Part shown: positions 44,876 to 55,598 of the stretch, one piece after another
How the letters are laid out: each line of letters begins with the position of its first letter
How positions within the stretch are numbered: the first letter of the stretch is position 1
NCBI GenBank assembly: GCA_029215795.1
Contig: JARDYH010000001.1
Span: forward strand, 199,709,654-199,773,653
DNA length: 64,000 bases
Reading direction: 5' to 3'
Source: Anniella stebbinsi
Lineage: Eukaryota; Chordata; Lepidosauria; Squamata; Anniellidae
Program-made: the position numbers and the translations under genes
Notes under the pieces: generated by a model
What the model saw: the letters and a program-made list of their open reading frames with translations, nothing else
What the model was told of the DNA's origin: nothing
Databases searched by the model: none

Positions 44876-45445
44876 AAAAATGGAAAATTAAACTATTCCA
44901 ATGTAGTATACAAAGTTAGCAACACCCAACACCACTCCCACTGCTATAAACTCTCAAATGTCTGCATCTTGGATCTAACAAGACAAAACAAGACAAGACA
45001 AGTTGAATTTGAATTACAAAGTGTGTGATGTCAACAATTCAAATAATGAGTATTAATGAGAACTGCCTAGGATCTTTTGCTTAAAACAAACAGTGAACAA
45101 AACATTTTTTTTTCATTTGTGTACTTGGGAGTGGAGAGATTATTAATGTACTAGGCATGTAAGTTGTTGTTTTACTTAACTCTACAGTCATGGGAAACTT
45201 TGGCTTGTTTATTATTCCTTCTAGCTTGCTGTCACGAGAGAGCATATTTTCAACACATTCCCACCTGATCAGTGTTTAACTTCTAGAGACAGTTCTGAAA
45301 CCATCACAACCTAATTTCAATGTCTACAATCTCCTCCCACATTTCATGTTAAGACTGTGACTAATTGCAGACTCCATGGCTTCAACATCAGCCACATTTT
45401 CCCTCCCCCTGACTCCCCCTCGCTGTATTTACCATCTGCCTCCTG

Positions 45446-45483
45446 AAGTATTATGGACAACTCGAAAGTTGTCCATAATACTT
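45446..45483. other. perfect 17-bp hairpin with CGAA loop
   Basis: AAGTATTATGGACAACT, loop CGAA, AGTTGTCCATAATACTT. All 17 pairs are perfect. The sequence is unlike the surrounding repeats. Confidence 0.9.
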
Positions 45484-45957
45484 TATAAAAGACTACCTTA
45501 ATAAGGATTTTGTAATTTTTCCTAAAGAAAAAGAGATGTTACAGATAAATCAGGCTTGTAAATTACTCTGGTGTCTTGGTGATAAGTCTCCAGGAAATCA
45601 ATGAGAAATAAATTGGCTCATTTTAATTATTTTAGGCCAGCAAGCTGCCACAAATGATTCATATAGGCTGTGTAATGTGGCCTAGTAACTTTTGTGGCCT
45701 TTGTTTGCAAGCTTGAGCCAAAATCTATTTGGAAGACACTAGAAAATCTTTCCCTCTAGTCTAATCCTAGGTATGTGTAGCTCTGTGTTAGCTGCAGTTA
45801 TCTGGTGAAGGAAATAAATTCTACACAACATCAGATTATACTGTATTCTTTGTTACATGATAGCAGCCACTGCCATATTTTCCTGGCATGGGAAACTATT
45901 TCCAAAGGAGGACCTTGGCTTAGAAATAAGACCCACACATGGAAACTCTCATGAAAG

Positions 45958-46262
45958 CCAGCATAGCACAGTGGTTGGAGTGTTGAAATAGGATACAGGA
46001 AGCTGCCTCATACTGAGTCAGACCATGGCTACTGTCAACAGTGACTGGCTACAGCTTTTCAGGGTTTCAGGCAGGGTTTTTCCTGCCCTACCTGGAGATG
46101 CCAGGGTTCAAAGCCGAGACCTTCTGCATGCAAAGCATGTGCTCTACCATCAAGCCATGGCCAACTTCAAGACCTGGGAGACCAGGGTTTAAATGCCTAC
46201 TCGGCCATAAAGATCCCTGGGTGACTTAGGGCCAGTCATTCCCTCAGCCTAACCTACAATAG
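45958..46262 (+). repeat. family B SINE interrupted by an antisense family A SINE
   Basis: The host SINE starts GCCAGCATAGCACAGTGGTTGGAGTGTTG and resumes at about 46169 with GACCTGGGAGACCAGGGTTTAAATGCC and GGGTGACTTAGGGCCAGTCA. Between them lies a full antisense family A SINE (about 45987-46168). Confidence 0.75.
45987..46168 (-). repeat. family A SINE nested in a family B SINE
   Basis: GATACAGGAAGCTGCCTCATACTGAGTCAGACC ... CTACCTGGAGATGCCAGGGTTC ... GTGCTCTACCATCAAGCCATGG. Confidence 0.8.
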
Positions 46263-46534
46263 GCAAAAGGATTCAAAGAAAGTATGGGCAATTTTGCTAA
46301 AGCTGAAAACATCAGAACAGGAATGGCTGTTTGATGCACAGCAGAATTGCTGAGAAGGGTTTGGGAGACAAATAATGGATCATTCTAATGATGGGTCTTC
46401 AATGGGCCATGTACCTCTCCATCCTCCCTTCCCTTAATAAAATTAATAAACATGCTTTTGAGTTGCACTAGTTAGGTAAAGGTCAGTTTCAAATCTCCCT
46501 TCAGCCATGAAGCTCACTGCTTGACCTCCTTGTA

Positions 46535-46620
46535 AATCTTGCCTGATGAAGAGATCTGGAGATCTCAGAAGCTTGCATAGCTTTAGTTGGCCCAATTAAG
46601 TTATGGATTTTGGATTTTTT
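46535..46620 (+). repeat. dispersed repeat (GATGAAGAGATCTGGAGATC type)
   Basis: The sense counterpart of 14225-14345. Confidence 0.6.
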
Positions 46621-46979
46621 CCTACCTCACAGGGTTGTTGTGTCACTCAAATGTGTGTGTGTCAGAGGGGAGAAGCCATGTGCGCTGCACTGGACGTCTT
46701 AGAGGAAGGACAGTATAAACATGAAATCAAATAATAAAGGAAATATGCCCCTTATTGTTCTCCCTATGTTCAATAGGAGTATAGTTTCTAGGAGTATAGT
46801 ATCATAGACGATTTGAAGTAAAGCAACAAAGATATGAAAGTTGCAATCCTATGCACATTCACCAGGAGTAAGTACCACTGAACTTCTAAGTAGACATGCA
46901 TCAGGTTATAGTTCACTCTAATCCCATACATGTTTACGTGGAAGCTGAATATAGAAATGGGGTAAAAATCTAGGACTGT

Positions 46980-47052
46980 GCTGTTAGGATGTACGTATGT
47001 TATACTGCTTGAATTGATTTTATCTGTACACCACCCTGAAATCCCAATGATA

Positions 47053-47089
<37 letters not shown>

Positions 47090-47120
47090 AATAGTTATAT
47101 ACCGCTCAATTATCTAACAC
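46980..47120. repeat. two LINE-like tails facing each other across (TTA)n
   Basis: TTTTATCTGTACACCACCCTGAAATCCC leads into (TTA)n (47053-47088). Then ACAATAGTTATATACCGCTCAATTATC looks like an antisense tail. Confidence 0.5.
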
Positions 47121-47871
47121 AGATTCCAAACAGTGAACATAGGTATAAACAGTAAAAGAAAGATTAAAAAAGCAAATTCAAATTGTAAAATTGTATATAG
47201 AGCGGGAAACAAATAAAACAAACAAACAAACAAATAAATAAAAGAGAGAAATGCAGATCAGGGCCTGTGATCCGGTATTAAATTATGAAGATAAGGGGAG
47301 ATAGACTTATTTTATCATCCTTATTCCAAATCTCTAATAGAACTCTCAAGAGATTTCCCGCAGAGACACTTTAAATTACACATACCTAGAGACTGAATGT
47401 GCCCTTTCGTAAGTCTGATGGCTCCTTCCGTTCACTGATGAATGTTCTGTGAAGCAAAGTGGTTTAGCTGCTGTCCAAATAAACTCGCAATCCTGAAATG
47501 AGCTTCTGTGGAACCAAGAAGAGAAAATGGGTTTTACTGACACAGAAAGCTAATTCTTGTCCTTGCAACCCCCACAGGAAATACCAGTTTCCACTCAATA
47601 AGGGGTATGATGAACAAAGAATGACATCCTTAAGGACATTACATTCATTCCATGCATACCATTTAAACAGTCACATTCTTTGATGTGTTTTTCAGGCCAG
47701 AGGTCAGCCAGTGAATCTGCAGCAGTCTGAATAGAAAGACACAGGCCACCAGGAGTGAATGGAAAGACTGCAATCAGTGGGATGTATTTCTGAGTAAATA
47801 AACATAATCTGTTTGAAAATCTGCTCTTGGAGAGCTTGGTCATTTGGGCTGCAGTCCTGTGAATAATTAAG

Positions 47872-47980
47872 GGTGCAATCTTATGTATGTTTAACAGAAA
47901 AAAGTCTTACAACTTCCACGTCCTAAGGCAGACATTTTCTCTGTCTAAACATGCATAAAATTGTGCCTTAAATTTCTAAA
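47872..47980. mobile_element. short palindromic element (GGGTGCAATCC family)
   Basis: AAGGGTGCAATCTTATGTATG left end and AAACATGCATAAAATTGTGCCTTA right end. The same family as 54063-54183 and the half copy at 35007-35075. Confidence 0.6.
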
Positions 47981-48756
47981 ATCCCAATGACATCAATAGT
48001 ATTCAAGCATATCAAACTGTCCTCGCTGGGGAGTTCTGGGTTCAATTTCTAGAGACTGATTGTACTTCTGCAAATGTTGGGATTCCCTGAGGCCTGCTGA
48101 AACTTCCCTCTCCTATATGGATGGTGCCGTTTTGTCTACAGAAGTACAGGGTGCTCACCCTTGAACATTACAAAGAAGGAATGAAGTTACATTTTAGTTC
48201 AGGATCTGGGGGGCTTGTTGGTTCCACACAACAGGGCTATAACACTATGCACACTTGTTTAAGAGTAAGCCCAATGAACTCACTGGGATGTCCCAGTAAA
48301 TATGCCGAATACTGGCCTGAAAGGAATATGGAATAGGGCTGAGGTTTTAGGGAAACATGAACTACTGACTACAAACAATATTCAGGCTTCAGAGTCCATG
48401 CAACTTTCTCAGGTAACAACAGAACTAAAAACAAAACAAAACCGCATTTGTAGGAATATTGAGCTTATGAAGTGCCAAGCCACATACATATGAAAAATGT
48501 TAACTTGAGAATTTGCATTCCCATCAGTTGCATTTACATTATTCCTCCAGCATAACGATTCATTTGAAGACATACATAATAGTTCCCCTGCAGGTATTGT
48601 ATAGTTCCATAGTTCTTTCTCAGACCAGGTTTCAATACACAACGTAAAAAAGAGGGGAAGCTGAAAGGACAACCACGCTCTATGCCCTGTGGTAAATTAA
48701 AATAAAATTCGGAAGCTGACCTGTGCCATTTCCAAGCTATTTTCCTTTAAAGTTTT

Positions 48757-48792
48757 CAGAGTCACTGAGCAATCCAGAGTCACTGAGCAATC
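48757..48792. repeat. 18-bp tandem duplication
   Basis: CAGAGTCACTGAGCAATC occurs twice back to back without mismatch. Confidence 0.95.
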
Positions 48793-48984
48793 GATTCAAT
48801 CCAGATTGATAAAAATATAACCTTTTTTTTAAAAAAGTCCAGATCGGTAGCCTTGAAACTCTTTGGAAATATAGCTGTGGCTCTCCCCACACTGCCCCCC
48901 TCATTTCCTGGCTTTCACATGTAAACAAAAGGGCACCCATTTCCTGCACCTGCCCAGTAAATATTATGCCTAAGTAGTGTGTGG

Positions 48985-49125
48985 TTACACCAGCCTTCCC
49001 CAAGCTGGGCCCTCCAAATGTTTGGGAGTTCAACTTCCATAAATGCCAGGCAACATGGCTAACAGTCTGGAATGTTGGAGGTGTAGCCCAAAGCATCTGG
49101 AGGGCACCAGGTTGGGCAAGAAGGG
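48985..49125. repeat. short palindromic element, full copy
   Basis: CCAGCCTTCCCCAAGCTGGGCCCTCC at the left and GGAGGGCACCAGGTTGGGCAAGAAGG at the right. It lies inside a 179-codon minus-strand open frame, arguing that the frame is fortuitous. Confidence 0.65.
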
Positions 49126-50099
49126 TACCCGACAGGGGTGAATGACCTTCTTTCCATCCTAGCTGGAATCTTTGTTGGTACGTGGCATTCCCACCCCCAC
49201 AGCTGGGGGAGGTGCTTTCTCGGGAAACTTTCAAAATCTCCAGAGTAATGGGAAATAATTCATTTTCATGCTTCACAATGACACAACTGTAGTTTAAAGG
49301 AAGAGAATTTCCCTATGTGAAAAAAATGCCTGCTTTTCAATAATGCTATAACTCAACTACATATTTGACATCTATTACTCTGTCTCCCATATGGCTAGGA
49401 AATGTCCAAACTAAAACACCAAATTGCTACATGGGTTTTTTTGGCCTAAAACTCCCACAAAAATACCCGTTATTAAAATCTAGCTAAGATTACTTTTGAT
49501 CACAATGACTGAAAATATGATATCATGAGTATACTGAGACTGCAATTGTATAGACACTTACAAGGGAGTAAACCCCATTTAATCATTGCAACTTTCTTCT
49601 GAGTAAGCATATATGGGATTGCACTTGTTGTTTATCAATTTTTTATTGCAGCTTTCAACAAAACAAAAAATATAGTGAAATAAAAATAGGATTGCACTTG
49701 TTAACTAAAAGCAATTCCATTGAAATAAAAGTATTTTCAAGTAACTAAGTCTGCACCTTTACAATGGAATACATTACATTAAAATAATTAGATATACTTT
49801 TGAGTAAAACACACTCCGCAAAAGGTAAACCGCACTTCCGACTTCCGTGTCCTTTTTTCCTGAGATGCAGGGGAGCTTCAGAAACTGCTTTTGGTTAATA
49901 ATATTTTTTAAAAGGCGGAAATAAAGTAACATATAACTGTGCCTAATGTATACTTTGACTATAAACAAACCCAAAATAAAGCTTGTTCACATGAGAGGGA
50001 GGCTTTCAACCCTTGTGAATGTGAGAAAGCGAAACAAGCACATCTTTCTCCTCCAACGCTTTCTTTGAAACACTATTTTGTTTAGTGTCTGCTCAGAGA

Positions 50100-50780
50100 A
50101 CAGAACATAAGAACGTTAGAGGACGCTTTGGACCTGAACAAAGGCCTATCTAGTCCAGCAATCTGCTACCACAATGGCCCACTAGATGTGCAAGCCCACA
50201 AGCAGGACACAAACACAACACCCTCACAGTTGGGTTCCCCAGTAATTGGCATAAGGAAACATGCTACCTCAGATTCTGGAGGTAGCATATAGCCATCATG
50301 ACTAGTAGACATTGATAGCCTTCTCCTCCATTAATGTGTTAAATCCCTTTTTAAAGCCCAAGTCGGTGGCCCTCAATACTGCTTGTGGTAGCTGTGTGAA
50401 GTACTTCCTTTTATTCTGTTCTGAACCTCCTACCATTCAGTTTCATGGGATGACCACACTGGGTTCTAGTATTATGACAGCAAGAAGTTTCTCTCCTTTT
50501 CCACATCACCCATAACTCTGTACATCTCTATCACGTCTCCACTTATTCACCTTTTTTGCTAAGGTAAACAGTCCAGGCATTGCAGCCTTTCCTCATAGGG
50601 GAGTTGCTCCAACCCCCTTGTCCTTTTCTGCACCTTTTCCATCTCTACAAAATGCTTTCTGAGGTCGCACCATAAATTTGTATCCTGGCAGTTTGATTTT
50701 CGGATTCCTTTCCTAACGATCCCCAACACGAAATATGTCTTTTTCAACAGGAGTGGCACCCTTCGTGGAGTTCTCTTTAT
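50100..50780 (-). repeat. CR1-type LINE 3' end, antisense
   Basis: The minus strand reads MEKVQKRTRGLEQLPYEERL (about 50640-50575), the RT C-terminal block. A 3' region follows with GGCCTATCTAGTCCAGCAATCTGC. It abuts the CFLAR CpG patch. Confidence 0.75.
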
Positions 50781-50879
50781 TCCGCCATAACTCTTTATAA
50801 CCCGGCCCTACGCACCCTTCCTCAGAAGTAAGCCCTGTTGTGTTTGACTATACGGAGAATTGCAGCCTTCCCCTTTCTG

Positions 50880-51600
50880 CACTGCTCACTTAAAATGGGG
50901 GCCGGACATTACACTATGGCTGTAGTCGCATGACGCACGCTGAATGAACTCAGGAGGACTTTAGCTCTGGGTGAATGTGCAAAGGATGGCGCGACTTTTG
51001 CAGAGAAACCGGCCCTTCTTTTTACACCGCGGAGCACGTACACCGAGTCGCGCTCTCGGAAGCAAGCCTTAGCTGCGTCCACTGCGGAGGGAGGAACGGA
51101 GGGAGAAGCGGCTTGGGAGAAGGGGCTTTAGCTTTTTTCACGGGCTTTTGTTAAGCAAAGCAACGCCTGACGTTTTCTCTTTCCCTCTTCGAGCCGTCTA
51201 GTAAACATAACACAGCCGTGTTGTAAATATAACCCATCGCTCTCTACTCACAACCAGAGCGCCTTATTCTCTCTACTCACATCCGATCCTCCCCGGTCGT
51301 CCTCAATATGGCAGTTTCGTAACTTCGGCAACCGCCATCGCCAGTCGTACACACAGTCCTGCAGACTTTTCACTTTCAGTATAGGGAGCGGCCCCGCTTG
51401 GATCTCGACGCACGCAGTTCCTCCGCAGACCAGAAGGCCACTAAACGCCTCCTTTGACGCCTGCCTAATCCTGCGTGTATTTCCTTCCAAGCAAACCTGC
51501 CAAAAACGCACGGAACTTCTCAAAACCAAATTGCCAACGTCAATGTAGGCGTTTCGATTCATGATTGATGTAAACTACTGCGAGAATTGTAAATTTTGGC
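50880..51600 (-). promoter_or_regulatory. CpG-rich patch, probable CFLAR promoter and first exon
   Basis: Dense CpG (for example CACCGCGGAGCACG, CGAGTCGCGCTCTCGG) in an otherwise CpG-poor region, about 11.7 kb upstream of the first CFLAR coding exon. On the minus strand an open frame runs from 51562 and meets a strong donor GGATCGGAT|GTGAGT at 51281/51280. The same GTGAGTAGAG is repeated about 30 bp on. A spliced 5' exon is likely. It does not join CFLAR in frame, so it is probably untranslated. Confidence 0.5.
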
Positions 51601-51900
51601 GACTTTTTGTCTGTGTAAAGGGTGGGCGTTTGTTACTGGGGGGGTGTTATTTGTGGGGGCCGTCAACGAAGTGGTTGTGAGTGGTAATTAACTATGAGTT
51701 GTATCCAGTGTTAGTCCTACTGAAATGAATGAACCTGTTAGACTAATATTGAGATTGGATATAACCCAATGGGGTGTGTGTGTGTGTGTGTGTGTGTGTT
51801 TACATATAAAAAATAATATTGAAAATTAAAATATACCTTTTTTTCTGCTCCCCCCCACCCCCAGCCTCAATGATAAATTGGTTTTGTCTCTAGGAGGAAA

Positions 51901-51944
51901 AGAGTTGGGGCTTTTAACTATAAGAGTTGGGGCTTTTAACTATA
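51901..51944. repeat. 22-bp perfect tandem duplication
   Basis: AGAGTTGGGGCTTTTAACTATA occurs twice without mismatch. Confidence 0.95.
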
Positions 51945-52017
51945 CATGTGTAACTCAGAAGTAAACCCTATTTAATTCAATGGAGCTTCTTCTCAGATGA
52001 TCATATTTAAAATACTG

Positions 52018-52200
52018 CAATGTGCTCTATGTGGATTACCCTTGAAGACTGTCCAGAAACTTCAATTGATGTATAATGTGAAAACTACAGTGCTAACGGG
52101 TGCATAGGATCAGGGGCTGGTTGGTCACTGGGAACAGAGTGCTGGATGAGCTGAACCCTTGTTCTGATCCAGTGGGGCTCTTTCCTATGTTCTTAATTGA
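52018..52200 (+). repeat. L2 scrap followed by a CR1 3' tail
   Basis: CTATGTGGATTACCCTTGAAGACTGTCCAGAAACTTCAATTG resembles the L2 RT block. GGTTGGTCACTGGGAACAGAGTGCTGGATGAGCTG ... TGATCCAGTGGGGCTCTTTCCTATGTTC is the CR1 tail. Confidence 0.55.
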
Positions 52201-52348
52201 ACCTCTCTCATCAAAACTAGAACTCGGGTCGTCCAATTAAACTGCGTGAGGAGAATCAGGGACTACTGAAAGAAAGTACTTTTTCAGACACAAGGCATGT
52301 GTAAGGCAGAAGTCCTGTGCACAATTATCTGGGAATAAGTCCTATTGA

Positions 52349-52668
52349 TAGGCTGACCATATGAAAAGGAGGACAGGGCTCATGTAACTTTAATAGTTGT
52401 AGAGAAAAGGGAATTTCAGCCAGTGACATTTGTATGCAATTAGTTCCTGGTGAAATTCCCTCTTCATCACAACAGTTAAAGTTGCAGGCACTATACTGGA
52501 GTGACCAGATACAAAAGAAGGCGGGGCCCCTGCAACTTTAACTGTAGAGATGAAGAGGGAATTTCACCAGGAACTAATTGCATACAAATGACACTGGCGG
52601 AAATTCCCTTTTCTCTACAACTGTTAAAATTACATTAGCCCTGTCCTCCTTTTCATATGGTCAGCCTA
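52349..52668. mobile_element. hAT-like palindromic element, 320 bp, perfect 8-bp TSD (copy 2)
   Basis: The same element as 9013-9332 and exactly the same length. TAGGCTGACCATATG to CATATGGTCAGCCTA, flanked by CCTATTGA at 52341-52348 and 52669-52676. Confidence 0.9.
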
Positions 52669-52689
52669 CCTATTGAGCACAGAGCAATG

Positions 52690-53000
52690 TCTGAATAAAC
52701 ATGTGCAGGTTTGTGCTGGAACTTTTGAAAATGTGCTACTAGAAGATGTGGTGATGGCCACTGGCTTAGATGGCTTTAAAAAGAGATTAAACAAATGCAG
52801 GGTCTGTCAATGGTTATTAGCCACAATGGCCAAAGAGAACCATGTTCAGAGGCAATATAGCTCTGAATACCACTTGCTGGGAGGTACACACAGTTCCAAG
52901 CATGCCGCAGCCAGCCATATTGTCTGGGACATGCTGGAAATTGTAGGACTTTTTCCTCTAGATTGTGCCCTTAAGCTTGGGCTTACTGGTCTTGGGGACA
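52690..53000 (+). repeat. CR1-type LINE C-terminal and tail piece
   Basis: Reads LEDVVMATGLDGFKKRLNKC then WLLATMAKENHVQRQYSSEY. A half palindromic GGGTGCAATCC element (52905-52975) is embedded near its end. Confidence 0.65.
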
Positions 53001-53307
53001 CTCTTTAGATAGCCATGCCAACACCTGATTTACTTCAAATGGCCTTTCTCCTCACTCTCTGCCTTTCGATGGTAATGTGCATTACTTCACTTCAAAATAT
53101 GGTAAGCCAGCCCAACTGCATTTGAGGGCCCTCCAGCTCATTCTCCTGAGCGGGGCCCTGAACTTCTGCCTGAAAGTCCTACCCTGATGGCAGCACTGGG
53201 TATATGTAGCAAGGGCAGGCTATCGCTTTCCTGCTTGTGAGTTTCCCAGAAGCATTTGGCCTGCCACAGCCAGAAATGGGAGGCTGGGCTCAGCACCATA
53301 TATAATG

Positions 53308-53395
53308 TAGGCTGCAATCCTATGCATGCTTACCTGAGAGTAATCCCCATTGAAAACTGTGGTACTTACTTTTGAGTAAACATGCATAGGGTTGC
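53308..53395. repeat. short palindromic AGTAA-type repeat
   Basis: GGCTGCAATCCTATGCATGCTTACC ... CCCATTGAAAACTGTGG ... TTTTGAGTAAACATGCATAGGGTTGCC, a near palindrome. Confidence 0.65.
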
Positions 53396-54062
53396 CTTGT
53401 AAACAGGCCTTTTGTTCTCCAGCAGGGCTCTTCTTATGTTATTTTTGCCTTTTCTTTTCTTCTTAGGCTTCCAGGAAGAGGAGGAGTCCCTCCCCCCCTC
53501 CCCCAAGCATCTCAAAACCCTGTGCCCAGTAAGTCTTTGAAGTTCAGGTTGTGCCAAATAATGGTTGTACCTCGCTTGGCCAGAATCCAAAGGGTTACTT
53601 AAGCTCACACAAGAGGTTTGGAAACGTCTGGCCTGTTTTCTTTAATCAGTTGACCTGCCCCAGTCCGTATAGCAGCAGCGGCTTTTAAAACTCCACTCTG
53701 CACCTGGCATGAGACAGAGGGGCAGGGGGAGGAGAGGTGCCTTTCAGTTGAAGCAGGCCTCCTTGTTGGCCTTATGGCACTCGCGTAATGGCTCTTTGAA
53801 TCTTGGCCAACAGAACAGTATGTAGCCCTTGAAGAGGCACAAAAGCTGGCCTGCAGCCAGTGCTACTCTGCCTGTAAAATTGGGCCGAAGGAAAGACAAG
53901 TGGGAGCTGCAACAAAAGGTTGCAGCATGGAGTGCTCCTCTTCAGGGCTCCATGTTGCCAGCCATACCTCCTTTCAGGATATTCCATTCTATAAAATCAG
54001 TCACTATTCCATAGCCACTGAGTAGGCTCGGTTTTAATTGGGCTGTTTCCCCCAATCCCCTT

Positions 54063-54183
54063 AGGGTGCAATCCCATGCATGTTTAGACAGAAAAAAGCC
54101 CTACAACTCTGACATGATTGGCTGGGTTATGCTGGGAGTTGTAGGACTTTTTTCTGTTTAAACATGCATAGGATTGCACCTTT
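54063..54183. mobile_element. short palindromic element (GGGTGCAATCC family), full copy
   Basis: GGGTGCAATCCCATGCATGTTTAGACAG left arm and CTGTTTAAACATGCATAGGATTGCACC right arm. The arms continue to CCCTACAACTC / GAGTTGTAGG. Confidence 0.75.
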
Positions 54184-55039
54184 AGGGCTTTTTTTCCTAA
54201 TGATTTTTTTGTGCTTCTGAAAAACTTGAGATTCCTCCAAGTTTGCTGATACCTCCCTCTTAATGCATGTATGCTGCTGTTTTGACTACATAAGGATTGG
54301 AATTAGGATAATGAGTTAATTATTAATATATACCTATTATTCATTCCCCATCTTAAGATTGTAAGGCCGTTATCACACGGGCGGTTTGATGCACACCCAC
54401 CTCGACTTTGCTCCACTTCTTCAGCGCCCCGTCGTGCTGTTCTCTTGCCCTGAGGTCGCGGTTTTTAGTTTCTGTTTCGATGTATCCCTGAACGGGCAAA
54501 GTCCGAAAGGCACAGGCAGGTATCTCAGCAATACCGATCAGGTGTAATTCAAAACGCTAGTCGCATAGGAAACAGAGGGGGGAACCCACAGAAGCAAACC
54601 GGGGGGGGGGGGGAAATGTAGGTGTGATGAAGGCCTACCAATTTATTGCTTGGTGGTTTGCCTGGCTACCTGTTTCTCACATTAAAGCTGCCATGCAATC
54701 CTGGGCACAAGTCTCACTGAACTCCACAAACATACCCCTGAGTAAGCATGCAGGAGATTAGCCTCCATGGGGTACAGAACTAAGGGCCACAGATGCCTCC
54801 CCGCTGCCTCAGACACACACAATTATTAAATTTTAAAAATACGTGTTTGGCATGCAAAGTGCTTTACAAGCTTTATGTTAGTTTATTACTGCCATTTTAC
54901 AGACAGGAAACTAAGGCTGAGCAACCATGGCCTGCCCCAACTACATTGTCCATAGCTGAGCTGAGAGTTGAACATTTTGTCCAGAGTAGGATATTCCATT
55001 CACTGGATCGTCCCAGCTCATACTAGCATCTATGCCAGG

Positions 55040-55150
55040 GAGGTAGCTGTGTTGGGTTTGTTATAGTAAAAACAACAGAGTCCTTTGGCACCTTAAAGGC
55101 TAATATTTTGTGGTATAAACTTTCCCCATCCTGGAAAATGCAGCATAATT
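55040..55150 (+). repeat. dispersed repeat (GGCACCTTAAAGGCTAA type)
   Basis: AACAACAGAGTCCTTTGGCACCTTAAAGGCTAATATTTTGTGGTATAAAC, a piece of the family also seen at about 44796. Confidence 0.5.
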
Positions 55151-55369
55151 TCTGTTCTTTCAGTTAAGTACTTTTAGGGCCTATGGGTTATACCCTTTGT
55201 AGACGGAAGCCTCTAATCCCGGAAACTTCCAGCAAGGTGGGAAGAGCAACAGAGGCAATTTTCACCTCTCTGTCCTCCTTTCTTCCCCTTTTTCATCTAG
55301 ACAGGCTCTGAGTCCATCTAGAGTAGTGACCGGAACAGTGTAGGGGCTGGAGAGGCCATAGGAAACATT

Positions 55370-55598
55370 GGCTCAATTCGGACGACACTATAAACAACTG
55401 GTGTGGGGGAAACAATCGTCAGTTGTTTTGACTGTTGTGTCATCCGAATGCTGACATAATCAACTCAGCGCTGATCCTCATCCACATCACAGTTGATTAT
55501 TTATTACCATGTTGTGTGCGGAGTGCCCCCTAGGGTTAGCGTGAGGGTTAGGGTTAGTCAACCCACCATTGACTATCGTGTCGTCCGAATTGAGCCAT
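55370..55598. mobile_element. palindromic MITE-like element with telomere-like core (copy 2)
   Basis: GGCTCAATTCGGACGACAC to GTGTCGTCCGAATTGAGCC with internal GGGTTAGGGTTAG. It is flanked by ATT on both sides. It lies in the opposite orientation to 5987-6198. Confidence 0.8.

Noticed and set aside
48737..49276. 179-codon minus-strand open frame
   Set aside because: It runs through a foldback repeat and an 18-bp tandem duplication and matches no protein I recognise.
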